DNA from: Halocaridina rubra
Lineage: Eukaryota; Arthropoda; Malacostraca; Decapoda; Atyidae
Direction: 5' to 3'
DNA: 64,000 bases
NCBI GenBank assembly: GCA_037179515.1
Contig: JAXCGZ010019168.1
Span: 1-64,000, forward strand
Shown here piece after piece: positions 14,933 through 35,877 of this stretch. A program made the position numbers and the translations under genes. Below the pieces are notes generated by a model, which saw only the letters and a list, made by a program, of their open reading frames with translations, made no database searches and was not told the origin of the DNA. Within the stretch, counting starts at the first letter, position 1; the number at the start of each line of letters is the position of its first letter.

Positions 14933-15075
14933 AAGTTAAGATCCAGCCAGAGTTGAATAGCAAATTGATTCCTCCTCATTACCGAGGTGAGCCGACCAAC
15001 AGCAGCAGCGGCGGAGGCGGAACGTCCAACGTGGATTCTACGGAAGGCGCAGCAGCTGCTGTGAACGACAACTAA
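14933..15075 (+). CDS. sgg: GSK3/shaggy kinase, last coding exon and stop
   Basis: The exon starts after cgcatcttgcag and completes the split Glu codon of the tail. It reads EVKIQPELNSKLIPPHYRGE, then a low-complexity Ser/Gly/Ala tail ending AAAAVNDN and TAA at 15073-15075. The LNSKLIPPH segment matches the conserved end of GSK3 just after the kinase domain. The short variable tail resembles other arthropod and vertebrate GSK3 proteins, so the C-terminus appears complete. Confidence 0.93.
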
Positions 15076-19765
<4,690 letters not shown>

Positions 19766-22700
19766 TGTGTAGTAGGATATTTTCTGTACCTCCTGCTTTT
19801 AAAGCATAGGAAAAGCTCTCTTACATCTTATTGGAAATTGCCTCCTATTTCCCTTCAGAGAAAGTTCTCTGCACTTTTGAGAATCTCAAATTTGTAATAT
19901 TTGAGTATATATTTGACTCATTATTCTTGATTGTTCTCTGTTAATACATTTCATGAGAGATAGCTTTTCTTGTATATATTGGTCACATGATTCCTACTTT
20001 TTTTTTGTATTGACATTCTGCTTTGACTTGTAAAGTCAAAGGTCCACAGATATAATTTTCATTGTATCTTATAGGAAAGAGTGTAAATTACTGAGTCTTT
20101 ATATTAATTATATTTCAGAGTTAAGCATATAATAACTTGAAAAATACTGAGAAAACGCTATTCTTTATGTTTGTTATAATATTTACAGCTATGCTGAATG
20201 CAGTTTCATTGTGTATACTAGGAATGTTTTTAGTTACTCTCAGGCTTTCTGACTATCTCTCTTTTATCTTTCGTTACATTTTGTAAGGATCATTATATGA
20301 TTATTGGTTGATAAGACAGCAAGATCTTCAGAGTGGAAGCGTTGGGTGAGTATTTTGTCTTCGAGGACTTGATCATGAGGTCTCACATTTTTAGTCCACG
20401 ATAACATTTCTTTTCATTTTCAGTGTAGATTGCAGTTTATTTCACCATTAAAAGTTAGGCAATTTCCTTACTCACTTAGGATGGCAATTGATTATTTCAA
20501 CCAAGAGTTAGGCAAATGCAGTTTAGCTTAAATGATTACTCTGCTAATTTAGGCAAGCTTACTCTTCCATCCCATTTTATAATGCAGTTTAATTCACCAG
20601 CAGAAGTTATCCGCAATGAATTTAATTTGGGAAAAATTATTTCATTTATATTCGTATTTTGAAAGTTATATTTCAGTTGTACATCAGTCTTCTTTAGATT
20701 TTGTCAACATCATAACAGTATTTTCATTTCTTAGATACAGTCCCTGACTCCATGAGAAACTTAAGGAACTAAAATGCTAGATATAATCTACAGCACTGTA
20801 TGTGGTGAATTCCCAGTGGAAGAGTTGTATAATTTTTGTAGGCTCAAAAAATGCAGTCAAAGTGTATACTAGCAAAGAAACAAAAAAGTATTGGTACTTT
20901 AGTGTTAGAAATGTTTTACACTGAGTTAGTTGCATTATTGGAAATGTGATGAGGTCTCTCTCTAGTTTTGCTGGTTATCCCAAAGTTAGTTAGCTGTATA
21001 TTTGTGATAAAACGATGAGTAAAAGAACTAGAAAACAATGTGTACTCGTATTTTAGTGATATTTCTATTTATAAATTGTGATGTTCCCAAGGTAAATAAT
21101 TTTCATTAATTACCTTAACCAGCTGAAACCAGCAGTTGTCATAATTGAACAAGATGAGAGAAAAAAGGAATATTTGGGTTTCGCTGTACCCTACCCATCC
21201 TTATGTCTTCTATCAGCAGTTTTGTGGCAAGGATTTGGAATTCCCCAACCCCTTTTAGCTGGTTTTATACAAGAAACAGTGACAGGGATTACAGGATCAG
21301 AATACTTTCTCCCCCACAACCAGGTGAGCTGGTTGTATACTCGCAAAGAAGCAAGTATAGTGAGCATATTTATTTTTTAATGATATATCTATTTCCTGAG
21401 GAAAATGTATATGCAGTATATATCAATTAGTTGCCTATTTATGAAAAAATGGAAAAGAAAGGAAACTAGGATAAAAAGGTATATAGTGAGATTACCTTAA
21501 TATAAAGGAATGGTTAGGTTTATTTTAAATTGTTGTATAGTGTTTATTGGTTACCAAGTACGAGTTAGCTGTATGCCTCTAAAGAGATTAAAAGTGAATG
21601 ATGCTTACATTTCAGCAGTTAGTGTATTTTTTGAGCTTTGGTGATGTATTTTAATAATTTTTTAGGATATGGTGAGAAATTTGAGGGCTAAGTCTTGATA
21701 ATTCTTTTATTTAATTTCATACGTAATATTGGTTTTCCATTAGTTTGGATGAATAATTATTTTTATTTGGGCTGCAGTGTGAAAGGGAACTTTGTTGTGG
21801 TAGGTTTATGATATATTACATAATGTTCTTCTTAAATTTCTCTTTATAAAAAAAATTTCAGAATTTTTGTATATCAGGTTTCCAGACAGTTTTCACTCCG
21901 TAGTTATAATAATGTCTTAATATGCAGAAGGCAGAGGCATGAATTAACCCTTTCCCCAGAATTTTTTTTTCCAAAAACAATGGAATTTTAAACTAATTTA
22001 TCATCAAAATAAAGAGAATATTTGAGAGGGGTCATTTTAGATACCTCACCAGCATTTTAAGCTCCTGGGTCTCACAACTGGAAATGGCAGTGATGGAAGA
22101 GTGTTATTTACTTATGCATCATCAAGTTGATACCATCACCTTGTAACCATCAAAACACTGCCACTTATCTCAAATGTAGAATAGTTTGTGTAACTTTCTC
22201 TACTGTCTGAGGTATCAAGGATTGGATATGATGCCTGATTTTTGCCTATATCTTCGCTGCTGCTTATTGTAGGCCATTTCCCCCCTCTCCCCCACAAAAT
22301 ATGATGTAAACTTGTCTTGAAGGAGACAAGAACTTGCATATCTTAACATTGAGAACCCACAGTGCACTTAAAACCCATTACTGGAGATATAGAGGCCGAG
22401 ATGCTGCAAGTAGGTTGGCAGATGCATGATTAGGATGAAAATTCTCTCTGCCTTAGGGTGGCTCAGAGAAAGCGGGAATGGATGAAAATACTTATTCAGT
22501 GTTATTTTAGAGAATAACTATTTGACAAGATATCTCATCCTTCTCCAAAAATGTCAGACACGCAAAAACAATATATCATCATTATAGGGGAAGGGGTTAA
22601 GTTCTCAGAGACCATGATTCTTATTAAGACCAGTTTATTATATCACTGGCTGCACTCAAAACTTCTATTAAGAGGGAGGCAACTGGCTGATTCCTTAAAA

Positions 22701-25136
22701 TCTTCAAGGTTTATACAGATGTTCATTACCCTTGTATGAGGCAGAGTGAAAAAAAAGAGGTTACATTTTGAAGTCTTAATGTATTGATCAAAATAGTCAG
22801 TATATATGCAGTTGATGCTGGCTGCATTGTGCAGCCTGAGTGGTAGTTTTAGGTTTATAAAGATAAAAATCAAGCAGATTCCTGGACTAGTCTTGATTTC
22901 GATCTTGTATGTGATCAATAGGAAAGGTGACGATACACCCTAAAGCTATGGCAACTTGTATCTTAAGCAAGGCTACCGGTTTTGTGATCATGTTACAGTG
23001 TAACAATTCCTGCAAAAACACCTATTATGATCCAACTGAATGATCAGTGGATTGCAGGTAATGAAAATTACATGAAATGTAAGATGTTTACTAAAAGGCA
23101 AACACACTCAACTTTGTGAGTCAGTGAAGAGCGACTAATATAAGAAAAGATATGTTGAACATTGTGAAATGTGTATTTCAGGAGAGTGAAGTAGCTGACT
23201 TCAGCCCTACACCTCCTTGAATACAGTGATTGGGACACATCCTCAATCACCATTATCTCACTGTTAGAACTTGGCAAGTATTTTCTGGACATTTGAATTT
23301 AAAACAGTATCGTAGATGACGTCTTCACCTTGTAAATGATAGGATGATATTTTGTAAGTGACAGAATAACCTTACATAAGTGAGCCCGTTGCCAGATTTA
23401 AGGTACCTCTTTATAAATGGATGGAAATCATTGTGATAAGTTATGCTTGCTTTTATTGAAAATATCTCCCATCCTATTCTGATTGCAAGAAATATGACCA
23501 TTTATTCAAGGAGGCTGGCTATTACTGTTTTTTGGAAAAATGGAAAAGCATATAACATGAAAATAAAAGTACTGTATTTTAAGCATATAGAGGTGATTTA
23601 TGAGCCCATAATCTCGAAGGCCAGCTACATTTCCTTTTCCAAAGTACCAGTGAAGCATTAGTTTTTTAAGATGGAAGGTGACCGAGGTTTTTGCATCTGA
23701 TATCACCTATTTATTAAGAAGTCTAAAAAACCCGTGTGTTGCATATGTCCTGAACAGATGTGCATGCATGGCTTTTTCCACAGAGCAGCTTCTAAGACAA
23801 GCCGTTATTCTCACGGTAGCTTAAGAAGTCCTTTGACCTCATGTTATTGGAAGAATTCTAAAGCCTTTTTTGTCTTAAGTGGTATGGTCACAGTAGAGAA
23901 TGAAAATAAAAGTAAAACTTTCCAGACTTCTCTAGAACAACTCTAGCTGATCTTCTAGACACTAAAATTATTCTGTGGATGTCCTAGGACATACTTCTTT
24001 GCATCATTTGCTTCAAGTTGCACCCTTCTTCGTTAGAGTTCCCATTCCTTGATGACTTAAAAAGCCCTCTGGATAAGCTTAAACAGTACTAGCACCTATT
24101 ACTGCATATACTTTGAAAGCAAATGGCTACTTATAAAGTTAATTTTTCTTCAATTTTAATTGGAATTGTGAAGACAAAACGACGTAAAAATATATATTTT
24201 AGTACAAACCTTTTTTTAATATGGAATGACAAGGGTCTGGGAGCCGATTAAAAGTCAACATCTTCATGAGTTTGCTGCAAGATAACAACTATAGACTAAT
24301 GAAGGTTCAGCTAAATATCATTATTTTTCAAGAACCGAGATGATGAAGGCAATTTCGTCATCAAGAAATTCCATGTAAAGACACATTTTTTATATGGTTT
24401 TACTTGGATGAGAATGTTCAAAATATTTACTCTGGTCTTCAACAATGTTTGGAATTTGGGCATGCTAATTCCTTGGGCAAAGTATTTTTTATACACACGA
24501 TAGCTAGAACTTATGTCAGTGAGTAGTAGTTATTGTTGTTCTCTGTAACCTGCCTGGCTGAATAGACCCAGTCTTAAAGGAAGACCACTGCCAATCCCAA
24601 GCTCTCAGGGAGTGTATGTGGTTGTAAGCAGTTCAGTCTTCCATAAGTCATATTTCATGAGTTGGTGTTACAGTATTGACAGATTCGTCCAGCCACTTCT
24701 GATACCTCAATAGGGTTCGATATTGCTGACATTGCAGCCTGGTCAAGAAACTATCTTTATAGGAAAGATGGATGCCAGGAAGTTATTCATGAAGCTATGT
24801 CAAGTCACTTAGTGCTTGGATGGAACTGCAAGATAACTGGGTATGGATTTGTTTGAGGTGGGTGAGGGGGAAGAGATGCCAGTATTTTTGTTATGTGTGC
24901 TAGGAGTTGTTGTAATGTTCCTTGGTGAGTGTGGGTGTTATGTAGTTAAGTGAGAATTGTTTTTATGGAAGCTGCAGTGAGTATTTGTGTGCCTTTTACG
25001 TCCAGATGTTCTTCAGTTATGAGGACTGGTATTTTGGTGTAAGTGGTATGTGGGTTTAGCTCATGAGCAACTTATTATTTTTAATGCTTTTTGTATAAAG
25101 TGTAGGGTTTTCCAGTGTTTAAGTGAGGTTTTCATG
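19766..25136. other. Intergenic, nothing coding recognised
   Basis: AT-rich sequence with no recognisable protein, RNA gene or clear repeat. Short open frames (for example 22643-22918 and 23734-23946) show no known motif. Confidence 0.5.
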
Positions 25137-27219
25137 TCAAGTTTGCGAGAAGAAGAACTGTTGATGTAGCAAACTTTGTGGTGAAACATTCGTGTAGTGT
25201 TGAGGTTGGGCAAGAGGAGGTTTGCAATTTTGTTTGGATTTTGACCTGTACTTGAGTGTCATGCTATCTGCATAGGAATCAATGTGTACTTTTGGTTTGT
25301 GAGGAGTGGATAGATCATGCAGGTATAAGACAGATCCTTGTGGGACTTCCTTTGTAAAGTTTTTAAATGTTTGGTGACTGTCTGGAAAATATGTATGCAC
25401 GTCTTCCAGCAAAATGGTTGGCCAGTCATCTTTCTGTGTTCATGTAAATGTTTTTGTTGAGTATTTTGTTTATGATGTTAAGGCAGGAGATGGATAGTAT
25501 CAAAGGTTACTTATGTGTGATGTGACGAAAAAGTTTCCTATGTGCTGGCCTAGTTGAACTGATACCATCAGATATTGTGTAAGGTCTGCAATATGGCTGT
25601 TTGTGGAGTGTGTAATGGTATGAATCGGTGTTGTAATAGACTAAAGGAATGTGAGGGGTAATTTGTCACAGTATTAGTCATACGCTGATTTTGGAGGGGT
25701 GCAGAGTAGTGTAATGGGATGATGTGAAGAAGGTAGTGTGGGGTTTTTGTTGGGTATTGAGTTAAGGGAGTAGCTGTAGTTTGATAGGTTTGTAGTGTCT
25801 GAATGCCTGTGGTCCCAGGTGTTTAAGGTGTATGTTGCCTATATTGTCAGGGCCACAGGCATATGAGTGCTCGAGATTGTTGATAATGTGCTCTGTTTGA
25901 TGGTTGGTGAAAGATGTAGTTTGGGTCGGTATGAAAGTGTATGATGCATTGTCCCGGTGGGGTGGAGGGGACTTACAAGAGAAATGGTTGATGAGGATAT
26001 GTCAGTTGTTTGTATGTGACTATAGTGATATGTCTGTTGTTTGTATGAGACTATAGTGTCAATTGTAATGGACCTTTTGTAATTGGTTTGTGTCTGTGGC
26101 TTATTGGGGTGGTTCTTGTTTTGGTGGTGGTGAAGATGGGAAGGTGACCAAAACCTAGTTTTGAACACTTTCCATGATGATGTCGGGGCGAAATTTGGTG
26201 AACAGAGGTGATGCCTGGAGATGATGGTAGGAAGTGGCTTTGGTGGGAATAATCTTTGTTGATGAATATTATAAAGTTCCAGCTTTACGTCACTGACTTC
26301 CTTTTCTACTAAGGGCTAGGATGGTTGCCTTCTTGCAAAGGACTTGTTTTGGCAGATGTAATCATTACCCTGAGTGCATGCCCTTGCTAACCTCAGGCCG
26401 TGACGGGGTGAAAACCCTCGACCTGACGCCTCAAAGTCGCGGACGTTACCACTTGAGCCACGGTGACTACAGTTGTTGATGAATGTTATATAGAAGGAAA
26501 ATATATTCTATTTGGTTCTGCATTACCAGCCTTTGGCTGTGTCAGGGTTATTAGCAAAAAAGGCATCCATCTTGAGGCTGAAGTCACCATCCACGACGAG
26601 TTTTAAGGTATAAATAAAGTATTGTAATTTTGGGGTGTAGTTATGAGGTACTGTGGGGATGTCAAGTTTTGTGAATGTTATGTCTGATGTTTCGCCAATG
26701 CATATTGTAATTGACTGTTTCTGTTTGTGTTACGTAATGGGAGGAGGGATTTTGTGTATTGGTGTCTATGATATTAGTAAGTTGTGTACTAGGGTGCGGA
26801 GTCCACTCCCACTCCAATCCATTCTTGTCTTATGGTGCTAAAGCTATAGAATGTGGGTGCTTTTTGCGTTCTGTGTAGTTGTGTCTTGCAAGATGGTAAT
26901 ATGTAACACTGTTGATTGATGAAGTGCATGAGTTCTTGTATATTAGTGTTTATCTCATCTATATTAAATTGTAGAATGTTGGTGTGGTGCTGTGTGTTTG
27001 CTGCTTCTCCAGGAGTATTAGGAGAGGGTGTAGGTGGGAGAGGCAGTAATGATGGTTTAGGTGAAGGCTGGGTGTTGATGTTGAGGGTATTGGATGGATG
27101 GGCGGTATTGGATGGATGGGCAAATTTGCGGGATGGGGTGTTGAAGGGATAGGGGATGGGTTTGAAGAAAGGTGTAGGGAGCACTGCGAGCAGATAAAAG
27201 TTTTTGTATAGTATTTCAT
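25137..27219 (-). mobile_element. Decayed Jockey-like LINE (endonuclease and reverse transcriptase remnants)
   Basis: On the reverse strand, from the 5' side: ILQFNIDEINTNIQELMHFI at about 26970 resembles the start of the Jockey-type apurinic endonuclease (LQWNINGL...). Frame-broken sequence follows. VPQGSVLYLHDLSTPHKPKV and HIDSYADSMTLK (about 25230-25370) are the reverse transcriptase motif VPQGSVLSP and YADD. The catalytic YADD is YADS and the SPTLFN block is missing. A Pro-rich stretch (PIPSTPHPANLPIHPIPPIH, about 27090-27160) may be the end of an ORF1. Many stops; inactive. Confidence 0.7.
26395..26470 (-). repeat. tRNA-like sequence, probable SINE head or tRNA pseudogene
   Basis: Reverse strand GTCACCGTGGCTCAAGTGGT has a good RNA polymerase III A box (TGGCTCAAGTGG). 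About 35 bases on, GGTCGAGGGTTTTCACCCCG resembles a degenerate B box and T-arm. It lies inside the decayed LINE. A tRNA-derived SINE insertion fits better than a functional tRNA because the cloverleaf is poor. Confidence 0.5.
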
Positions 27220-29325
<2,106 letters not shown>

Positions 29326-29482
29326 GTTAAGAAACAAGCCCAACATTTACTTCACTGCAGATTCAGAAAAGTTTAGGTATAAAGAGATTTATAGAACAAT
29401 ATTAACGTCAGACAGTTATAAAGAAAATCTAAAATTAGTTATTTAACTCAAGCTATATACTACTAAATATTCAAATATGTGT

Positions 29483-30741
29483 TTTATTGCACCCACAAGC
29501 AATGACAATATGATAGAATCATTAGAACTGTTGTATAATTGATATATGTAAAACTATTTAAATACATGATGAAAATAAAATCTTTGACTACTGATATGAC
29601 CCAAAAAAGAAAGAAAAAAAAAACTAGAACACAAAACTTTGTTAAACTTAACAAATTAAATCAATGGTAAACTCAATAGTACAGGATATCTGATGCTATT
29701 ACAGTATTCTAAAGTATGGAGTATCATGGTACACTAGGCTGCAACACTATCAAGACTGAATGAAAATTTCCATCCTTGCAATAAATAAAGGCTCTTAAAA
29801 GCTTTCCTTTCCCTTCGGAAGAGATATTGCCAACACTTTTTTAATACTGAATTTTCTTTTTCATCTTCCTGGAAGAAAAACTTATTAGGCAGTAATGGAG
29901 ACAATGACTTATGACACCCCAAGAGATTCGGTCGTCAACTCCGCATAAACAGGATGATGATGGAGTACTGGGAAGGAGAAGGAATGTAGAGCGAAGCCCC
30001 AGGACTATGCATCATTAATAACGTGACAAAATATGTTACCAAAGGGGAAACCTTAATAATAAAAACTCTAAGAATATCTTGAAGTACCATGAAGATACTG
30101 TCCCACTGGCACACATTTGCTAATTTCATATGGATGTCTCGCCAATACAAGTTACAAATCCGTTTTAAAACTTACTGGCAGCCTGCTTAAAGTGTTTGTT
30201 TAATGTGGTCAAACCACTAATATAATACTTAATGCATCTTCACATAGTAACTAACCTAAGTGAAACAAAAGTAATAAACTGGCTTATGATGATACGACAG
30301 TTTTTAATAAGGAGATTAAGTGTAACACGTACGTGTTAGCGTGCAACAATATGCAAAATATAAGCATATACATGGCTTAAAGAGAAGTGAGTATCCTCTT
30401 AAACATACGACAAACTGCGATACCCCCATTATTATCCACCCACTATTACTTGACTACTACAAGAATTATATAATCATAAACTGCTTAATTTCTGTTATTC
30501 TAAAGTGAATTATACTTGCTCTAATATTACTTGAACAGACTGGCACCGACATTCATATAGAAAAAATAGTATATATTACACACAAAATACTGTCAAAACT
30601 TTTTCTCAAAATTTTTTTTCCCATTTATGATATATGACTAATATTTCTACAAAATTCTTGTATTTATGACAACGTCATTAATTTCAGTTAGATTCCCACA
30701 AATATCACATTGCTGCTGCAGTATGCATTCACTGCAACATG
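29483..30741 (-). other. Probable NFX1 3' UTR
   Basis: The span lies downstream of the NFX1 stop on the reverse strand and has no recognisable coding sequence. An AATAAA (reverse strand, 29483-29488) could be a polyadenylation signal. The end is not defined by sequence alone. Confidence 0.3.
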
Positions 30742-30843
30742 TTACGAAGGTGTCGCTTTGCGTGACCACACAGGCCCAGGAACTTTCTTCTGTCCTAGTT
30801 CTCTCTGGACCTGCGTCATGACACTGATGGGGGGCAGGTAACA
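30742..30843 (-). CDS. NFX1: NFX1/stc last coding exon
   Basis: 33 codons plus TAA (30742-30744), after acceptor atcctcttccag. Reads CYLPPISVMTQVQRELGQKK, then VPGPVWSRKATPS. It follows ...ATAMKGM in phase 0 and aligns with the vertebrate NFX1 end, where an RGK..CPP..L....E segment follows the R3H domain. A longer open frame over the same bases (up to 30880) is in a different frame and ignores the splice signal, so it was not used. Confidence 0.8.
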   Translation of the reverse strand, partial: CYLPPISVMTQVQRELGQKKVPGPVWSRKATPS

Positions 30844-33252
30844 CTGGAAGAGGATGCAGTGCATTAATAGTTACTGGCACAGTAAAAAAAATATATTAGC
30901 ACAGCCCTATGAACAGCATTCAAGGCTGTTAAAAAGGTGGCCATCATATACAAAGGAGTACTTGGAAATAATGATGAGACGACTTGATGGTACAGAATTC
31001 TGGAAAAATGGTAAGTTTACAAGACCCAAGCTAAATACAGAAATCCAGTAAAGTTTCTGGAGGTAAGGAAGCAAGATTCATTGCAAAAAAATTAAAACTG
31101 ACATTTAAAATTATATAGAAGGTATTTTGCATGACTGCCACCTGATACATGAGAGAGGGATGCTGCAGCAGAGGATGACTCAATCTTTTATGATACTAAA
31201 CACAAACTATTGAAATGGAATATGATCCTGTTGTATTATGAGACAGATTTTTATTAGTATGTGGTTAAAAAATGAGCTTGTCACAAGTCGTCTGGCATAT
31301 ATTAAGGGTAAAATAAACGTGTTTGTATACTACTATCATGTGTAGTGAACATTCCAGTCAAAACTTTCAAAACTACAATAGTTTATTTATATTGCCTTGG
31401 CTACTAATTGTACACTTCATATTCATTATTAAAATTATAATTTATAAAGAAGCAATATATTAATTTAGGTAAATATGAGGAGAACTCATCTACAGGACAA
31501 GTGCAGACCAAATAGGCTGGGCCAACATAACTCTCAGACACCAGAGAGGAATTCTTCGTAAACAACTGTTTTTACAAATATATCTGAATTACCAGGAAAT
31601 TTCTTACACATTACCTTAAAATGTTCTAGATGCATTTGACAGATACCACGATTTTTCCCTCTTATTCCTTATATTTAGAGAAGAGCAAATTTACACCATA
31701 ATAACTCCAAAAAAATTCCTGAATAACCTCTACATGAAAAGCAAGAGCCCTAAGCATAAACAAGAAATTAATGCATCTACCATACAATACTATTTTTTTC
31801 TTCTTCATTTAAACAAACATAAAACAATCACGAGTGCATATAATACATGTATTTATCATTGCCACAAACTGTATGTACATTATGTACTGCAATGTTATAC
31901 ACTGAAAAAGTACTAAACAATTTTACTGCAGGTGCAAGATCATATGACTAAATGACCATTGTTGATGTTTAATGACTACGGACCTCGATTATCAACTCAA
32001 ATACCGTCAGTGTATAGCTGTAGCTCTATTTCCAAACTGGCCTTTTTTGTGTATGGGCCTTATTTCATGCATACTAACCTGGTTTTACTCTAAGGTTTTC
32101 CTCCTCTGAGAATACTTTTCTACATTAATAACAAAGACTTAAATCTAATAAGGGAATCACTAAAAATAATTGGTTTACTGTAGTGTACTAGAAACCACTT
32201 ATACCTTCCAACACAGTAGATGTAAGTGTAGATACATCTGAGGCAATAACACATGTACTGTCCAATGAAAAATTTAACGAAATTTAGACCAATATTTAAT
32301 TAATGGAATTTCATGTGAAAAAGCTGTTCGTACTTTACACTGGCTATTGGGAAGGCTTCAATAAAAAAATCAGACTAACGATAAATACTGGCAATATATA
32401 AATCTAGTTAATTCAGTTTTTAAATGGTGCTTCTTGGATCAGACCAAATCTAATGAGAATCCTCTCACTTAGGAGAAACAACTATTTTTAAGAGGAATTC
32501 TTTCACAACAAAATTACAGTACAGTTAAACTTATACCTGCTTATATCAGAGGATGTAAAGACTAATGTAAATATTAAGAATCAGTTTTAAAAAACATTAC
32601 GTTAATCAAAAAACCTACAAAAATTATTTTGGTCTTAGTCTGGGATCATCACTGATATATGTGGAAATAATTATACGGTAATAAATATTACTAATTCTAA
32701 ATAAATTAATACATACAAAATGATCCACCCTGTTGGCATGCAAGAAGTTACTAGTATGCTATTTTTATATAGTTATGACAATGGTGTTCAAATATGCTCC
32801 AAAATATATAAGTAGTAAACAAAGCAAGAGGAATTCACTACAACCTAGGTCTAAACACAGAGCACTAAAGAGGTACCTAGAATTTATACATTCCACCAAG
32901 ATGTGGGATCATCACTGATATATGTGGAAATAATTATACGGTAATAAATATTACTAATTCTAAATAAATTAATACATACAAAATGATCCACCCTGTTGGC
33001 ATGCAAGAAGTTACTAGTATGCTATTTTTATATAGTTATGACAATGGTGTTCAAATATGCTCCAAAATATATAAGGAGTAGTAAGCAAAGCAAGAGGAAT
33101 TCACTACAACCTAGGTCTAAACACAGAGCACTAAAGAGGTACCTAGAATTTATACATTCCACCAAGATGTGCTAGGAACAGGAAGCAAACCAATAAAGAA
33201 GTATTGGGTTTTTTGCGCGAGAAAACAATTTGGGAATAACAATAATTCTTAC
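30844..33252 (-). other. NFX1 intron between the R3H and last exons
   Basis: AT-rich. It contains the recent 263-bp tandem duplication at 32641-33170, ending about 80 bp from the R3H exon donor. Nothing else recognised. Confidence 0.6.
32641..33170. repeat. Recent tandem duplication, 263-bp unit
   Basis: Unit 32641-32903 is repeated at 32904-33170 with almost no difference: a small insertion (AAGTAGTAAAC versus AAGGAGTAGTAAGC) and little else. Both copies run from TGGGATCATCACTGATATAT to CATTCCACCAAGATGTG. The unit is non-coding. Confidence 0.95.
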
Positions 33253-33405
33253 CATTCCCTTCATGGCAGTAGCTACTACGTTCTTCTTAGGTTCCTCATC
33301 ATAGGCTTGACTCTGACATCCAAAATGCTCACAGTACTCGTGAATAAATCGACGTTTATCTCTATTCATTGGGGCGAAGGAGTGACTTCGGCTCTTCTGT
33401 TTGGA
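33253..33405 (-). CDS. NFX1: NFX1/stc exon, R3H single-strand nucleic-acid-binding core
   Basis: 51 codons between acceptor attttag and donor GGAATG|gtaaga. Reads SKQKSRSHSFAPMNRDKRRF, then IHEYCEHFGCQSQAYDEEP and KKNVVATAMKGM. The Arg-x3-His of RRFIH, the HFG and the EPKKNVV strand are the R3H signature, a fold that binds single-stranded nucleic acid. The exon follows the KAKE end of the upstream exon in phase 0. Confidence 0.95.
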
Positions 33406-34301
33406 CTAAAATGAATTCTGCCTTATTTACCAACCACACTGATACCTATTATCTAAATGATGCCATAATCTGTTAAAGTCAGCAGGGTGGCCACAATTGA
33501 ACACAATGTGGAGGCTGCAGGGCTTCATCATATCATGCCCATTCTCATCCCTTCTACAGGGTATTATGTTGTACGAAAAATAAATTTCAGAGAAGATATA
33601 ACTGCCAGTCCTAGGCTCCTCCATCTCTTAGAACTGACAAGGATTACTAGTGAAGTATATTTCAATAAGACATGAATGGAACTCTAATAAATCACGCTGA
33701 CAGCATAAATGGCATATTAATAAGAGTGGCAGATGAGAAATTTTTTTGCCAACTCAAGTCATGTCACAGACAATGACTTCAAGGAATATCAATAGTGGTT
33801 GAAAAGATATTTCTAATTCGCATTACCTAGTGACTATGAGGAGCAGGGAGAATATAATTTTAAATGAGGTAAACTGTTAGCACCAATATTACGTATGGTA
33901 GGTAACACGTTTACCCGAGGAAGTGTTATATGGCCTTGTTGCAACCAGCAGCTAAGCCTAGTCTCTCCTTTTCCAGTGCATATTATACTTAATAAAGTGT
34001 TTTTAATTCTAACTTGAACAGCAACTGGCAGCATTCCTCAAGTTAGTAAATGTAGTACTTCTGCTCTATTATACTGCATAGGTCAGATTTTACCATTTAA
34101 AAATTACCTGTGGCACAAAAATGTTAACAAAACCTTAAAATACTGGAGCTAAATTGAGGTTGGGTCATTGTGGAGGTGCAAAAGCCAGCAAACATTAGAT
34201 TGCTTCAGTAGCCAATCATATTCTAATCTGAATAACAATAATGATACCGAATTATAAAATAATTATTATTACAAAAATCAAACAAACAAAAACTTCTGTA
34301 C

Positions 34302-34509
34302 CTCTTTTGCTTTCATGACTAGTTCTGTCAATGCATCATGCACCATCTTGGCTAAGTTCGGATCCTTGCGTGCTTCTTCTTTCATGAAGTCAGAGTAGAG
34401 AGTGGAAGAGTTTCCCAGACTTTCTCTTGTTTCAGGATTTTCTATCTGAAGTGCCACAGCCAAGCGACGATTGCGTTCCAGAGTTTTGCAGTCTTCATTG
34501 CAAGATAAT
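34302..34509 (-). CDS. NFX1: NFX1/stc exon, start of R3H region
   Basis: The exon starts after cattttatag with the last base of an Arg codon and ends GAG|gtacag in phase 0. It encodes LSCNEDCKTLERNRRLAVAL, then QIENPETRESLG and DPNLAKMVHDALTELVMKAKE. The C..EC..LERNRRLA.AL motif and the helix that begins the R3H domain are diagnostic of NFX1. Frame and split codon agree exactly with the exon at 60772-60953. Confidence 0.94.
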
Positions 34510-34765
34510 CTATAAAATGCAGAATACCATATTATTACAGTGGCAATGTGTACTATTCATATATCAAATTACTGCTGCAGTTCTCGCAATTGCCAATCCA
34601 AAAAACATAAACTCTTTTCATTAAATTTTGGAAAAAAAGAGATGAAATATTCCTTTGTACTTCTAGATCAAAACTACATAAATAAAAAACATTCATGTTT
34701 ACTTTGCAAAATTATGAATATGAGTACATTATATTTTGTCAGCTGTTAAGGAAAATATACACAAA

Positions 34766-35019
<254 letters not shown>

Positions 35020-35048
35020 ATTGTGCTGTGATATAACAGTTTATTTTG

Positions 35049-35490
<442 letters not shown>

Positions 35491-35819
35491 CATAAACTAA
35501 ACTTAATGATTTAATACAATTTCCCTAAACACTGACCTCTATATATGTAAACTGATATCAACTTCTCTGTTCTCTAAGAACTAATTATTCTCATGGTAAG
35601 GAAAGCAAATATGGTGATGATGCCGATAATAACGATACTGTATCGAGTGTTATTATTACTACTTTATTATTAACATTTTTATTTTTTTGGGAAGTTACAT
35701 TTAATTTAACTGTATGTATTACCCTCTTACTTATTAGTTCAATTACATGTCTACTTATAAGTCACTTTTAATCTTAGAAGAATAACCATTGTATAAAAAT
35801 GGAAATTAATGTTTGTTTG

Positions 35820-35877
35820 TTTGTTTGCCTCCGTATCAGCTGATGCACCATCGCACGCTACTTCCCTAATGATATTA
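35820..35877 (+). repeat. Repeat B unit, left part, split by transposon N1
   Basis: CTCCGTATCAGCTGATGCAC...CGCACGCTACTTCCC, a piece of the repeat that continues after N1 at 37590. It belongs to the family B element also found at 47176-48607 and 51678-52430. Confidence 0.75.

Noticed and set aside
30647..30880. 77-codon open frame over the last NFX1 exon in another frame
   Set aside because: The spliced frame (TGT TAC CTG ... TAA) continues the conserved NFX1 end in phase after ATAMKGM; the longer frame does not.
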